NCBI RefSeq assembly: GCF_902459685.1
Contig: NZ_CABPSF010000003.1
Coordinates: 682,001 to 746,000, forward strand
Length of the DNA: 64,000 nt
Direction of reading: 5' to 3'
Origin: Pandoraea iniqua
GTDB lineage: Bacteria; Pseudomonadota; Gammaproteobacteria; Burkholderiales; Burkholderiaceae
This document shows, piece by piece, positions 8,125 to 16,331 of the stretch; positions within the stretch are counted from its first letter, which is position 1; each line of letters opens with the position of its first letter. Made by a program: the position numbers and the translations under genes. A model generated the notes under the pieces. That model was not told where the DNA came from. It did not search any database and saw nothing but the letters and a program-made list of their open reading frames with translations.

Positions 8125-9543
8125 TCAGAGGTACAGGTCGATACGTGCGGCCAGCACGTGGAAGCCCGGAACCACCGGCGCAGGAATCGCCGCACACAAC
8201 TGGCCGACCTCCTGCAGGTCCTCCTCGACAATCAACCCATCCTTGTACTTGTCAATGAAGCGCAGGATCTCCATCTGTTCCAGGGTGTAGAGGACATCGA
8301 GCAGATCGCTGCGCACGTTGGCAGGCGTCTTCGCCGCGATCTTCGAGCGCGGATAGCGCAGGTCGATACGGGTCTTGCATGACTTCGCGGTGTAGTCGAG
8401 CGAGCGCACCGTCGTGATATCGAGCAGCGAAGGATCTTCCGTGCCCTCCGGCGTTTCCGTGTACGTGGTGATGGCACGCACGATCTGCACCGCGTTGCCG
8501 GGCCCCATTTGCAGCGGCGTGACGCCGTTGTGCAGTGCCTTCTCTTGCTCCGTGCGCCCCGGCCACGCCGCCACTGGCGTCACGTCCAGACCAGGGATAG
8601 CCAGGTTGTCGAACGGGCGCGCCGGATCCGATTCGGTCGCCACCGTTGCCGCGTAGGCCGGGCCAATCTGGGCGGGAAGACACAACGACTGTGGGTGCCA
8701 GGCAATCGTGACGCGCTCGCCATTCAGATCCCCGGCGAGCGTTGTTGCCGACGCAAGCGTGGTCGACGTGCCCGCGAAGCCCATCGTGCGGCGCTGCTCA
8801 AGCGGGTGCGAGACCGCATTGACGTGATCGCGCAGTTTCGTGAGCGCCGTCTCCGTCGCCCAGCAGATCGCGTAGATGGTGTACGCCGCGCCGAACACCT
8901 TGGCCAGCGCCGGAGCGATGTCCGGATCGTTCAGGCCGCCAGCGAATGGCGTGAGTGTCGCGGTGATGCCTAGTGCCTGATTCAACTGCGAAGTGACAAT
9001 TCCATTGCCAAATTCGCCTTTGTTCTTGGCGGTGATGGTGACAGCGCCCGCTGTGGCCGTTGCTGTGACCGGAAGCTTGACCGCCTGGGTGATTGCATCA
9101 ACGAGGCTGGCGGCAACCGTATCAGCGTCATCGCCAGACGAGACCTTCACGTCGACGCGGGCATTGCCGATGAACAGCGCAAACGCACCATCAGCCGTTG
9201 CAGTGCCGTCGAATGTGACAGTGCCATGCGCAGGCTGGCCAGCGGCCGCGTCATCGACAGCGATGACGGTCAACGCGAGATACCGGTTGGCCGTCAGGGC
9301 CGCAGTGACTGCGATGTGAGCGAGCGAGCCGTTGCCAAATGCATCGGCAGCCTGATCTTCACTATAGATATCCAACGGGACAAGGGCGTCGAGCTGACCT
9401 TCGGTCGTGCGCTGGCCGACGATGATCATGCTCTGATCATTAGCCGGAAGCGTGTTTAGCGCGGCCTTTGTGTTGAACTCGAAGTAATGCCCAGGCTTCC
9501 GGCCAGGTGGAATCTGGTAGATAGTGACGTTTGGACTCGACAT
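8125..9543 (-). CDS. Tail sheath protein (Mu gpL)
   Basis: The 472-residue protein has the length and architecture of Mu gpL-type contractile sheaths. The N-terminus has YQIPPGRKPGHYFEFNTKAAL, and the early part carries MIIVGQRTTEGQLDALVPLDIYS. The inner variable domain contains GTVTFDGTATADGAFALFIG. The C-terminal core has LDITTVRSLDYTAKSCKTRI and ends in the DLYL strand. It stands before the tail tube gene, giving the usual sheath-tube pair. Confidence 0.92.
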   Translation of the reverse strand: MSSPNVTIYQIPPGRKPGHYFEFNTKAALNTLPANDQSMIIVGQRTTEGQLDALVPLDIYSEDQAADAFGNGSLAHIAVTAALTANRYLALTVIAVDDAAAGQPAHGTVTFDGTATADGAFALFIGNARVDVKVSSGDDADTVAASLVDAITQAVKLPVTATATAGAVTITAKNKGEFGNGIVTSQLNQALGITATLTPFAGGLNDPDIAPALAKVFGAAYTIYAICWATETALTKLRDHVNAVSHPLEQRRTMGFAGTSTTLASATTLAGDLNGERVTIAWHPQSLCLPAQIGPAYAATVATESDPARPFDNLAIPGLDVTPVAAWPGRTEQEKALHNGVTPLQMGPGNAVQIVRAITTYTETPEGTEDPSLLDITTVRSLDYTAKSCKTRIDLRYPRSKIAAKTPANVRSDLLDVLYTLEQMEILRFIDKYKDGLIVEEDLQEVGQLCAAIPAPVVPGFHVLAARIDLYL

Positions 9544-9546
9544 GTC

Positions 9547-9786
9547 TTACGCTCCCTTGCCGCCACGCTTGGCGGTGGTCACCGGGGCTTCTGCATCCGG
9601 TTTGGCTTCGACGGCTTCGACGGCTTCGACCTGCGGCACGTCTTCAACGACCATCAGATCGCCGTCGAAGACGCGGCGCATGTAATAAGCGCTCTCTTTC
9701 ACCACCCCCGCCTTCGCATCAGTGATGTACTTGCGCGAGTGATTCTCGCAAGGGACACGCACTCCCTTTCTCGCAATAACTTTCAT
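9547..9786 (-). CDS. DUF2635 protein (Mu gp38)
   Basis: This 79-residue protein starts MKVIARKGVRVPCE and contains the TDAKAGVVKESAYYMRR segment typical of DUF2635 (Mu gp38), a small neck/tail-completion protein found just before the sheath gene. The C-terminal 30 residues contain a VEAVEAVEA repeat coded by near-identical GTCGAAGCC triplets. It overlaps gp37 by four bases (ATGA) and ends three bases before the sheath ATG. The molecular function is not established for the family. Confidence 0.85.
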   Translation of the reverse strand: MKVIARKGVRVPCENHSRKYITDAKAGVVKESAYYMRRVFDGDLMVVEDVPQVEAVEAVEAKPDAEAPVTTAKRGGKGA

Positions 9787-10478
9787 GGGTTCTCCTTCAG
9801 AATCACCACATCCTCCAGCGAGGGCTCGCCATCGTTGGGCTCCAGGTAGTACTTCATGACCAGCGACCGGAATTCAGGCGATGGCGGATCGATCTGGCCG
9901 CCGTATTGTTCGAACACCGCACCGAGCGGGTCGTCGGGCCCACCCTGCGGGAAGCCACCGATGGACAGGCTGTCTTCCACCCAAGCGGTGTGGAACTCCA
10001 TCGCGAACACCGATTTCGCGTCCGACTTGACACTGGTGTTAAACAGCGTCTTGATCACACCAGGTTGAAGCTCGCGAATGGGAAGACCCATGTCCTGCTG
10101 ATTGAGAAGACGCCGCACACAGGTGATGAGCATGTTCGTGCCGACCTCGTCCTTGGCGACGCCGCCATGCCGAGTCGACTCCTCGCCGCGAATGTTTCGA
10201 GCCCCTACCATCACAGCGAACGTGGCCTCGGCCTTGAACTTGGCTCGGCTCGTGCTCACGGGATCGGTGCGCTTGACACCTGCGAACGTGACCCACACGG
10301 CCGGGAATCGACGCACGACGTTCTCGAAGTCGTCCATGTCGAACTCGCCGCCGTAGGTCTTGACCTCCTTGACCATGCTCCCCAGCCCACGCGCCAGGCG
10401 ATCAACGATGGCGAGCTCGACGGCCGCAATGATCGGGACATATGCCGGTTTCACCGGCCGGATGGTCTCGCTCATCAA
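9783..10478 (-). CDS. Mu gp37-like protein (DUF1834), head-tail connector
   Basis: The 231-residue protein carries the Mu gp37 family pattern: PIIAAVELAIVDRLARGL near the N-terminus, FPAVWVTFAGVKRTDPV, then FAVMVGARNIRGEES. The family lies between gp36 and gp38 in Mu-like phages and is thought to take part in the neck or tail terminator. It overlaps gp36 by four bases and gp38 by four bases, so these three are translationally coupled. Assignment rests on sequence pattern plus exact synteny. Confidence 0.87.
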   Translation of the reverse strand: MMSETIRPVKPAYVPIIAAVELAIVDRLARGLGSMVKEVKTYGGEFDMDDFENVVRRFPAVWVTFAGVKRTDPVSTSRAKFKAEATFAVMVGARNIRGEESTRHGGVAKDEVGTNMLITCVRRLLNQQDMGLPIRELQPGVIKTLFNTSVKSDAKSVFAMEFHTAWVEDSLSIGGFPQGGPDDPLGAVFEQYGGQIDPPSPEFRSLVMKYYLEPNDGEPSLEDVVILKENP

Positions 10479-10900
10479 TAGCCTCCGCGATCCCGGTTAC
10501 TGAAGATCTTCGTGCCGCGATTGAACTTGACGACGTTCTTCGCCTCGACCGTGGCACCCGTTGCGTCAGCGCCGAGCGTTATCTGCCCGGTCGCGATCAG
10601 CTTCAGAAACTTGATCGCGAGGTCATACCGCTTCTGAATTTCCTCGGTGCACGTCGTGCCAGCCCCGGTCAGGTGATAGCGGCAGATATCGCAGCACTTG
10701 CTCGCAAGGAAGCGCGGCACGATCTGCAACGGCAGGCTGTAGCGACTGCCGAGGAAGGTGTCGATCTCGGCGCTGGCATCTTCGAGTCCGGCCGCGAGCA
10801 CCGCGTCGTCAATCTCGCCGGTGTCGTTTCGATCTGTCAGGGCTCTGACTTCGTACTCGCCGAAGCTATTCACCATGTCCTGTCGCGTGGCGTAGGCCAT
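10475..10900 (-). CDS. Mu gp36-like protein (DUF1320), head completion
   Basis: This 141-residue protein starts MAYATRQDMVNSFGEYEVRAL, a clear DUF1320 / Mu gp36 N-terminus. It continues with LEDASAEIDTFLGSRYSLPL and a helical second half containing CCDICRYHLTG. Gp36 is a head-completion or connector protein. The gene lies three bases after the gp35-like gene and overlaps gp37. Confidence 0.9.
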   Translation of the reverse strand: MAYATRQDMVNSFGEYEVRALTDRNDTGEIDDAVLAAGLEDASAEIDTFLGSRYSLPLQIVPRFLASKCCDICRYHLTGAGTTCTEEIQKRYDLAIKFLKLIATGQITLGADATGATVEAKNVVKFNRGTKIFSNRDRGGY

Positions 10901-10903
10901 GAT

Positions 10904-11512
10904 TTATCGCTTCCCCTGATGGTCAGCGGACTTGGCCGTGGCGGCGGGTTTGGCCTGACTGGAATCGGTCTGGCCAGCGCTCGACTCGCTCGCGGCCTGC
11001 AATGCCTGCTCGCGGGCGTCGAGGGCTTCGGCGCGCTTGTCCAGTTCGGCCGCTTTCTCGGTGAGCGCCGTGTCGCGCGCATCCAGCTCCGACGCGCGCA
11101 CGAGCAATGCGCCTTCGATTGTTTTCAGCTCGGACTCGAACCGGAACTGCTCCTCGTGACGCCTGTCCAGTTCCTGCGCGCGATTCGAAAGCTCCGCTTC
11201 GCGCCGACATTCACCAGCAGCGCACTCGCCCGGCTGACTCTCGACGGTGGTCGAACTGGTGGCCATGCGTGCCACGGCAGCCTTCACATGCGCCGAGTCG
11301 AGATGCTTGAATTTCTCGGCCTCGGCCATCGTTCGCTCCACCACCGTCTCGACGGCGACCAGCGACTTGTCCGTCGTGAGCGCCGTGTATTCGGTGGGAC
11401 TCAACTGTGCGAGCACCAGCGTGATCGGCTCACGGCCGAACACGCGACCAGCGCGGCGGAACGTCTCCGGGCGCGATGCGACCCTGATCGCCGGGTGTTT
11501 CTGCTTTTCCAT
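10904..11512 (-). CDS. Mu gp35-like protein with long coiled coil
   Basis: This 202-residue protein occupies the gp35 slot between major capsid and gp36. The first 60 residues (PAIRVASRPETFRRAGRVFG, FGREPITLVLAQLSPTEY) match the small gp35/FluMu-type domain. Residues about 100-180 are heptad-like and rich in Glu, Arg and Ala (LSNRAQELDRRHEEQFRF), predicting a long coiled coil. The last 25 residues are Ala/Ser/Lys-rich. The extended coiled coil makes it longer than the compact Mu gp35, and its purpose is unknown. Confidence 0.7.
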   Translation of the reverse strand: MEKQKHPAIRVASRPETFRRAGRVFGREPITLVLAQLSPTEYTALTTDKSLVAVETVVERTMAEAEKFKHLDSAHVKAAVARMATSSTTVESQPGECAAGECRREAELSNRAQELDRRHEEQFRFESELKTIEGALLVRASELDARDTALTEKAAELDKRAEALDAREQALQAASESSAGQTDSSQAKPAATAKSADHQGKR

Positions 11513-11531
11513 AATGTCCTCATCGATTTCA

Positions 11532-11590
11532 TGACCGGAGCCGCTTGAGCCGATGCTCCGGTCACGCTTTCACCACGCGTATCGGCGTCG
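11532..11590 (-). terminator. Two tandem stem-loops after the major capsid gene, no T-tract
   Basis: Arms TGACCGGAGC and GCTCCGGTCA (11,532-11,541 and 11,555-11,564) form a perfect 10-bp stem. A second perfect 7-bp stem CCACGCG / CGCGTGG follows at about 11,573-11,595. They fill the 101-base gap between gpT and the gp35-like gene. With no T run they look more like mRNA-stabilising or attenuating structures than intrinsic terminators. Confidence 0.45.
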
Positions 11591-11613
11591 CGTGGCCGTT
11601 CTCTGGTGGCTGA

Positions 11614-12522
11614 TTAGTGACCGGTACCGGTGGAGCCGGCCGCCAGCTGCCAGAAGCCGTAACCACCAGCCGCACGCGCCTCTGCGCCGAACTTGAACTG
11701 CTTGCGCATGAACACGTCATCAGCGGTCATATCGAACTGCGCCACGAACACCGGTGCCTTGCGCTCCTGATAAACGAAGGGGCGAACCGGCTTGGTGGCG
11801 TCGAGCAGGAACCACGCCGTGTCGGATTCGATACGGGCATCGCACACAACGGTGGCGGTGCCCTTGTACAGGTTGTTCTTGCCGTCCTCGAGGCGGTCGC
11901 TCGTCATGAGGGAGTTGGCTACGTCTTCCTGACCGGGGCCGACAAGCAGAATGTTCGGGCGCACATTCAGCGGGCGGCCCTCGTCGTCCTTGATCTTGCG
12001 CATAGCCGTGCGCATAGCTCCATACGAAGCCATCGCCGCCGCTTGAGTGGAAATGGAGAGCGGCATGTCGAACTTGTTCGACGCCACACCATCACCGACC
12101 GGGTGGTCGGTATCGAAGAAGTACTGGCCGTCGTAACAGGCGTTCTCGAAGCCGCCGTTGACCAGGGCGTAGACAATGTCGTCAGGCAACTGCGCTGCCG
12201 AAAAGCCCGCGCTTTGCGCCTGCGGGGCGTAGATGCCGAGGCGATCATCTTCGATGTCGTTACGGTCGACTTCGACGGTAGCTTCGAAGTCGTCGTTACG
12301 GACGGTGTAACCGTGCGCCTTGAGTGCCTTGATGTGCTTGTCACCGACCCACTTGCGCATGGCCGGGAAGCGATCCAGCCAGGCGTAGTGCTCTTCGCGG
12401 CCGACGGACGGCACTTTCATGGCGATCTGCTGCCAAGTGCTCGGAGCCGCGCCGAACGCATTATTGAAGATGGCGTTGATGCCCTGAAAGATGATGGCAA
12501 TGGATTGCGCATTGACGATCAT
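11614..12522 (-). CDS. Major capsid protein gpT (Mu gp34)
   Basis: The 302-residue protein starts MIVNAQSIAIIFQGINAIFN and contains KVPSVGREEHYAWLDRFPAM, WVGDKHIKALKAHGYTVRN and the segment RPNILLVGPGQED. All are hallmarks of the Mu gpT major head family. A good Shine-Dalgarno (AGGAG) stands nine bases before the ATG at 12,522. The gene follows the decoration-like protein and is followed by two stem-loops, consistent with a need for high expression. Confidence 0.94.
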   Translation of the reverse strand: MIVNAQSIAIIFQGINAIFNNAFGAAPSTWQQIAMKVPSVGREEHYAWLDRFPAMRKWVGDKHIKALKAHGYTVRNDDFEATVEVDRNDIEDDRLGIYAPQAQSAGFSAAQLPDDIVYALVNGGFENACYDGQYFFDTDHPVGDGVASNKFDMPLSISTQAAAMASYGAMRTAMRKIKDDEGRPLNVRPNILLVGPGQEDVANSLMTSDRLEDGKNNLYKGTATVVCDARIESDTAWFLLDATKPVRPFVYQERKAPVFVAQFDMTADDVFMRKQFKFGAEARAAGGYGFWQLAAGSTGTGH

Positions 12523-12534
12523 GTTGTTCTCTCC

Positions 12535-12939
12535 TTACTGAACCCACACGCCGTCAGCATCGATTTCCACCACGATGCCAGCCTGCGAGCGAGTTGCGCC
12601 GCCGTCAGTTGCGGCGACGGTCTGGTTGTCTACGATGAAACAGGGCTTGCCGAGTCCGGCCTGCAACACCGGGTCGGCACTGTCATTCGCCCACTGGAAC
12701 GCCTTGAGGCGGCGCACCAGGACGAACATGTCGCCGTCCGCGCCCTTGCTGTTGTCGATGAATTGCTCGGCGCAGCCGAGGTAGGTCAGGTCGTCGGCGG
12801 TCTTGCCTTCGATGGCGTAGCCCGTGGCGTCAGCACAGACAATCAGGCCCGCGTGAATCACCGTCGCAGCCTTGACCGGCACCGGCACGATCTGGCCGTC
12901 CATGTACGGCGTGTTGCGATCCTCTGCAATGGCGGTCAT
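12535..12939 (-). CDS. Putative head decoration / cement protein
   Basis: From the ATG at 12,939 the protein is 134 residues (MTAIAEDRNTPYMDGQ). This start was chosen because it overlaps the gpI stop in an ATGA, whereas upstream codons lie inside gpI. The sequence is beta-rich and acidic, with PVKAATVIHAGLIVCADATG, a pattern seen in small trimeric decoration proteins beside capsid genes. Its place between protease/scaffold and major capsid fits that role. There is no unambiguous family signature, so the function is inferred from context. Confidence 0.65.
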   Translation of the reverse strand: MTAIAEDRNTPYMDGQIVPVPVKAATVIHAGLIVCADATGYAIEGKTADDLTYLGCAEQFIDNSKGADGDMFVLVRRLKAFQWANDSADPVLQAGLGKPCFIVDNQTVAATDGGATRSQAGIVVEIDADGVWVQ

Positions 12940-13493
12940 TGGCCACCTACCTTGGACTTCGCGAAGTCCTCCTGCGACAAGCCAAGTTGCGTGCACGCCG
13001 CGATTGCTTCAGCCGACAGGGCGTTCGGGTCGGCAGCACCACCACCGGCCGGGGGCTTGCTGTTGGTCTGCATCTTCCCGAGAGCCGCCATCGGCGTGCT
13101 ATTGGCCAGGTGTTGCTTGAGCAATTCGATGTTGGCCTTACCCAGCTCGCGCGCCCACGCTTCTTGGGACGGCAGCAGGTTGTTGCTGGCCAGGGCGGCA
13201 GTGACGAGACCGTCGACCTCGCTTTGCTGCTGGCCGCTGGTGAGCGCGGCGATCTTGGCCTGCATGTCGTGCATGACCTGGATCGGCACGAATTTGGCCG
13301 GGTCGGGCGTGGCATTGGTCAGCGCAGCAATCTGCGTTTGCTGGCCAGCGAGGTGCTCCGTCAGGTCGACCGGATTTTCCTTGGTCGCGCCGACCGTCTC
13401 GGCCAGCTTGGTCAGACTGACGACAGCCTCGGCCTCGGTCGCCGCCTCCGGCAGTCGCGTCACTAGCCGCAAGGCGGCCATAAGTGCACTCAT
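12936..13493 (-). CDS. Nested scaffold protein (Mu gpZ-like), in-frame start inside gpI
   Basis: Inside gpI an ATG at 13,493 is preceded by CAGGAG, seven bases upstream, a far better ribosome site than that of gpI itself. It would give a 185-residue product starting MSALMAALRLVTRLPEAATE. It consists only of the helical Ala/Gln-rich C-terminal domain. In Mu, gene Z is likewise translated from an internal start in gene I and provides the scaffold. The initiation is inferred from the sequence. Confidence 0.72.
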   Translation of the reverse strand: MSALMAALRLVTRLPEAATEAEAVVSLTKLAETVGATKENPVDLTEHLAGQQTQIAALTNATPDPAKFVPIQVMHDMQAKIAALTSGQQQSEVDGLVTAALASNNLLPSQEAWARELGKANIELLKQHLANSTPMAALGKMQTNSKPPAGGGAADPNALSAEAIAACTQLGLSQEDFAKSKVGGQ

Positions 13494-14042
13494 GGGTAAC
13501 TCCTGAGATTTGTCCGCCGGGATTGGCGGGGATTGCGGTGGGGTTTTGTCACCGGCGAGACGACTGGCGGCGGCGAGTTGAACCTCGTCCAGGTCGTCTA
13601 GCGCCGGGTTGTTGGTAAGGGCTGCATTGAGCAGCTTCGTGACGTTGCCGCTCTTGTCGTAGGCGAATATCGGAGAGATGTATCGATACTCTTCGGCGTC
13701 AATGGAAGCGGCCGCACGGGCCGTCCATTTCACGTCGGTGGCATACAAGCCCTGGCCGGGACGCCATTCCAGCGTCTTGAACCAGCCAGCAGCTGGGGCC
13801 GGTGCAGGCTGGGCGCTTTGGGCGGCATACAGGGATTGGTGCTCCCAGTCGATCACCATCGGCTTTGCGCAGGCGGCAAGGGCCGACACGATCTTTTGAG
13901 CGTTCTCGTCGGTCAAGCACCAGGCGGCGCACTCGAACGGGCGACCGTCGTTAGCGCGAAAATCTCCGGCAGGCACCAACTGCACCACGCCCGTGCCGGG
14001 CGTGATCTGAATCGAGAGGGAGGCGATGAGTGGCTTGTCCAT
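12936..14042 (-). CDS. Head maturation protease gpI (Mu gp32-like)
   Basis: The 368-residue protein has the Mu I protease/scaffold layout. The N-terminal 150 residues carry PMVIDWEHQSLYAA and EYRYISPIFAYDKSGNV, both family signatures, and the C-terminal half is helical, Ala/Gln-rich scaffold. It would process the prohead and then be removed. A late-promoter-like motif lies 36 bases before its ATG and suggests it is the first gene of a transcript. No Shine-Dalgarno is evident at the ATG. A second in-frame start at 13,493 probably makes the scaffold alone. Confidence 0.9.
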   Translation of the reverse strand: MDKPLIASLSIQITPGTGVVQLVPAGDFRANDGRPFECAAWCLTDENAQKIVSALAACAKPMVIDWEHQSLYAAQSAQPAPAPAAGWFKTLEWRPGQGLYATDVKWTARAAASIDAEEYRYISPIFAYDKSGNVTKLLNAALTNNPALDDLDEVQLAAASRLAGDKTPPQSPPIPADKSQELPMSALMAALRLVTRLPEAATEAEAVVSLTKLAETVGATKENPVDLTEHLAGQQTQIAALTNATPDPAKFVPIQVMHDMQAKIAALTSGQQQSEVDGLVTAALASNNLLPSQEAWARELGKANIELLKQHLANSTPMAALGKMQTNSKPPAGGGAADPNALSAEAIAACTQLGLSQEDFAKSKVGGQ

Positions 14043-14077
14043 GTCGCCATGTTGGCGATTTATGAAAGCCTGGGGAT

Positions 14078-14094
14078 GCTGGCGGATGTCACCA
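14078..14094 (-). promoter_or_regulatory. Candidate Mor/C-dependent late promoter motif (PI-like)
   Basis: The minus strand reads TGGTGACATCCGCCAGC here. It shares 17 bases with the copy before the endolysin and 18 partly different bases with the copy before gp46. The motif ends 36 bases before the gpI ATG. A possible -10 element CATAAAT follows 12 bases downstream. Locally it is an imperfect dyad (GCTGG...CCAGC), plausible for a dimeric activator. The role is inferred. Confidence 0.6.
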
Positions 14095-14108
14095 GCTTTG
14101 GGGCGGAT

Positions 14109-14140
14109 GGGGCGTCGCTAATATATATAGGCGACACCCC
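14109..14140 (-). terminator. Strong stem-loop upstream of the PI-like motif, no T-tract
   Basis: Ten-pair stem (GGGGTGTCGC with GCGACGCCCC, one G-T pair) and an AT-only 12-base core loop region. It lies 15 bases before the PI-like motif. No T run follows on either strand. The remaining part of the gpG-gpI gap (14,141-14,346) shows no reading frame, tRNA or other recognisable signal. Confidence 0.45.
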
Positions 14141-14346
14141 AGAACGGGTTACAGAAGGCAGGAATTGGCACCCCGGAGGCGCGAGGCTGGGATTTGCACC
14201 GCCACCCCGATAGCGGAATCGACACTAACGGGGGGTCTAAACACGATGGCGGGCTTCGCGTCCTGCTGCCTATGGTTTGCTATACCCCCATAGTCGCAGC
14301 GGCTTAAACGGCCGATTTTTGAAACGATGGGAATCCTGGGCCGCCA

Positions 14347-14928
14347 TCAGTCAAACAGGCGACGCAGATACGCCGATACCTCAGACTCGGCATTCTGGCA
14401 GTCGGACTCGGTCATTGAGAAGAACGGGCGGGCCGGGATGTGGATCGACCAGCCCTCGGAGCGCGTCCAGCGCTTGACGGACACTTGCTTGTGGCCAGCC
14501 TTCGCGAACACGGCCAGGTGCGGGTGATCGGCCTGGCGCAGCAACTTGCCGTCACGCCCGGTGCGCAGACGCACGTGGCCCGACATTGGGTGGCGCTGGA
14601 TCGTGCCGCCGAACTGGTGGATCGCGGCGTAGACCACGTTCGTACTCACGCGCGCCGTGTTGGCATCGTGGCTCGGGTGAACGCTGCTGGCCAGGCGGCC
14701 GCTGCGCTGCAATATCTTGTGATCGCCCGCCGACGCCCCCATTCGCTTTTTTGTCTTGTCGCTCAACCCCAACCAGCGCGGGCGGCCTTGCTCGGCAAAA
14801 TTATCTTCCACAGCGTTGTGCATGAGGCCAGCAAGAAGCCCCATCAGTGGCGTCGCATCCTTCAGAAGCGCCTGATAGCGCTCCATCTGAGAATCGAACA
14901 TTGACGTATCAATGACCAGTTCATGCAT
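14347..14928 (-). CDS. Virion morphogenesis protein gpG (Mu gp31)
   Basis: This 193-residue protein matches the Mu gpG / phage tail completion family. It has LMHNAVEDNFAEQGRPRWLGLS near residue 40, then ILQRSGRLASSV, then VVYAAIHQFGGTIQ, the most diagnostic stretch. A C-terminal IPARPFFSMTESD closes the domain. The ATG has a clear AAGGAG eight bases upstream. The gene lies between gpF and gpI, as in Mu. Confidence 0.92.
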   Translation of the reverse strand: MHELVIDTSMFDSQMERYQALLKDATPLMGLLAGLMHNAVEDNFAEQGRPRWLGLSDKTKKRMGASAGDHKILQRSGRLASSVHPSHDANTARVSTNVVYAAIHQFGGTIQRHPMSGHVRLRTGRDGKLLRQADHPHLAVFAKAGHKQVSVKRWTRSEGWSIHIPARPFFSMTESDCQNAESEVSAYLRRLFD

Positions 14929-14998
14929 TTGGTATACTCCTTGTCACCGCAGTCGTATATCCCGGCCTCGCTGCCGGATCGATGAAGGACTGCGATAC

Positions 14999-15026
14999 GA
15001 ATGGCCGCGAGCGAGCGCGGCCATTC
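14999..15026 (-). terminator. Perfect 11-bp stem-loop directly after gpF
   Basis: Arms GAATGGCCGCG and CGCGGCCATTC surround the loop AGCGAG and abut the gpF stop codon at 15,027-15,029. No T run follows, so termination would need another factor. It may instead protect the upstream mRNA end. Confidence 0.5.
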
Positions 15027-16331
15027 TCATTTCTGCGGCCTGCGATAGCGCAGGAACGTGCCACGCTGCTTATCTATATAGGCGCGCCTAGCATCCTCCG
15101 ATTTCCCCACCTTCGCCGGAAAGGTAGTTACGCCAGTCCACCCGGCGCTGCCCTGCTCGAAAACCGACAGCCCCCAATCACCGGCCGCCGTCTCCAGCGC
15201 CCGGATATATCTGCGGCGCAGCGACCACTCGCCCTCGACCTGCGTCCATGCCAGCCAGATCTCGTCCGGATCTTTCAGCGCGTCGGCCAGCAGGCGCATG
15301 TACGGGCCACGGTCGAATTTGTCGGCCTTCCAGTGGCCAGCGCCATCCTTGAATAACCCGTCGTTGATCGTGAGCGATTCGCCCGTCACATCGGGATAGA
15401 CGACAGGATTCGCCTCGGACGCACCGAACTCCGACAGGAAGGCATCGGCATACTCTGCAGCCGACCGACCGGCAGGCAGCAGCGCATTAGGCTTCACCAA
15501 GGTGACGGCGGGCAAATCGGGCAGGCTCGCACCAGACGGCAGCGTCTGCGGGAGCGTGTCCATCGGCGGCGGCGTAAACGGAGCCGCCCATTTCGCGCCC
15601 GGATTGGCACCGAAGCCGGGATCCGGCATGAGCTTCTTGCCGGTGGCCGGGTCTTTGTAGGCCAGCGCTGGCTGCGTCTGGCCGGTACGGTCGACGATCT
15701 GTACCTCGACCATGTGTCCGTCGCTGTTGCGTACTGGGACGCCGTTTTGCTCCACGTATGCAGCAGTACGGGTTCGCACACGGCACCGGCAGTTGAAACC
15801 GTTCGGTGGGTAGATCGTCTGCCAGATTGGATCGTCGTAGCGGTAGACCGCTCCGGCAAGTGCCCGGTGCGCGGGCCGGGTTCGGCCATCGAGCACCGCC
15901 ACGTACTCCCAATACGGGTGCGTGTCGGCCATCTCCATCTGCGCCGCGTACCGGCCTGCCATATACGACGACTGCATGTTCGTGCGGAAGATCGTTTGCA
16001 GGCGGCGCGGCGTCAGGCGCTTGCCTTCGATCTCGCCTGTGGCCGGATCGACAATCATGCCCTTGCCAAGCCAGCCCTTGCGCTCCAGCACCGGCCCCAG
16101 CTCGCGCTTGAACTGCTCGAACGTCGTGCCGGTGGCCAGCGACTTGTCCAACGCCTGGCGAATGTCTTGCAGGACATCGACCTTCATCACACCCGCGACG
16201 GTGAACGCCTTGGCGTGGGCCTCGGCGGCAACGTCCTGCCACCGAAAGCCTATCTTGTACCCCTTTGAGCGGAAATACTCGATAGCCTTCTCCGGCGGCA
16301 GGCCCATCGCAAAAGCGAGGTCAATCGACAT
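15027..16331 (-). CDS. Head morphogenesis protein gpF (Mu gp30), with C-terminal PBECR2-like nuclease domain
   Basis: Residues about 50-190 form the SPP1 gp7 / Mu F minor head domain. Evidence is IFRTNMQSSYMAGRYAAQ, VLDGRTRPAHRALAG, and the Cys motif PPNGFNCRCRVRT. After a Pro-rich linker (about 250-285), residues about 290-430 look like the PBECR2 fold (barnase-EndoU-colicin-RelE-like), often fused to such head proteins: LFKD near 327, RGPYMRLLADALKDPDEIWLAW, RRRYIRAL and a C-terminal TTF. The domain may act as an RNase after injection or be structural; this is inference. The start overlaps gp29 by 11 bases. Confidence 0.88.
   Translation of the reverse strand: MSIDLAFAMGLPPEKAIEYFRSKGYKIGFRWQDVAAEAHAKAFTVAGVMKVDVLQDIRQALDKSLATGTTFEQFKRELGPVLERKGWLGKGMIVDPATGEIEGKRLTPRRLQTIFRTNMQSSYMAGRYAAQMEMADTHPYWEYVAVLDGRTRPAHRALAGAVYRYDDPIWQTIYPPNGFNCRCRVRTRTAAYVEQNGVPVRNSDGHMVEVQIVDRTGQTQPALAYKDPATGKKLMPDPGFGANPGAKWAAPFTPPPMDTLPQTLPSGASLPDLPAVTLVKPNALLPAGRSAAEYADAFLSEFGASEANPVVYPDVTGESLTINDGLFKDGAGHWKADKFDRGPYMRLLADALKDPDEIWLAWTQVEGEWSLRRRYIRALETAAGDWGLSVFEQGSAGWTGVTTFPAKVGKSEDARRAYIDKQRGTFLRYRRPQK

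Noticed and set aside
11617-13506. 629-codon + strand frame opposite gpT and gpI
   Set aside because: Antisense shadow of well-recognised head genes, with no family pattern.
14141-14346. Possible tRNA or small RNA in the gpG-gpI gap
   Set aside because: GC-rich segments there do not fold into a cloverleaf, and no anticodon or T-loop pattern is convincing.
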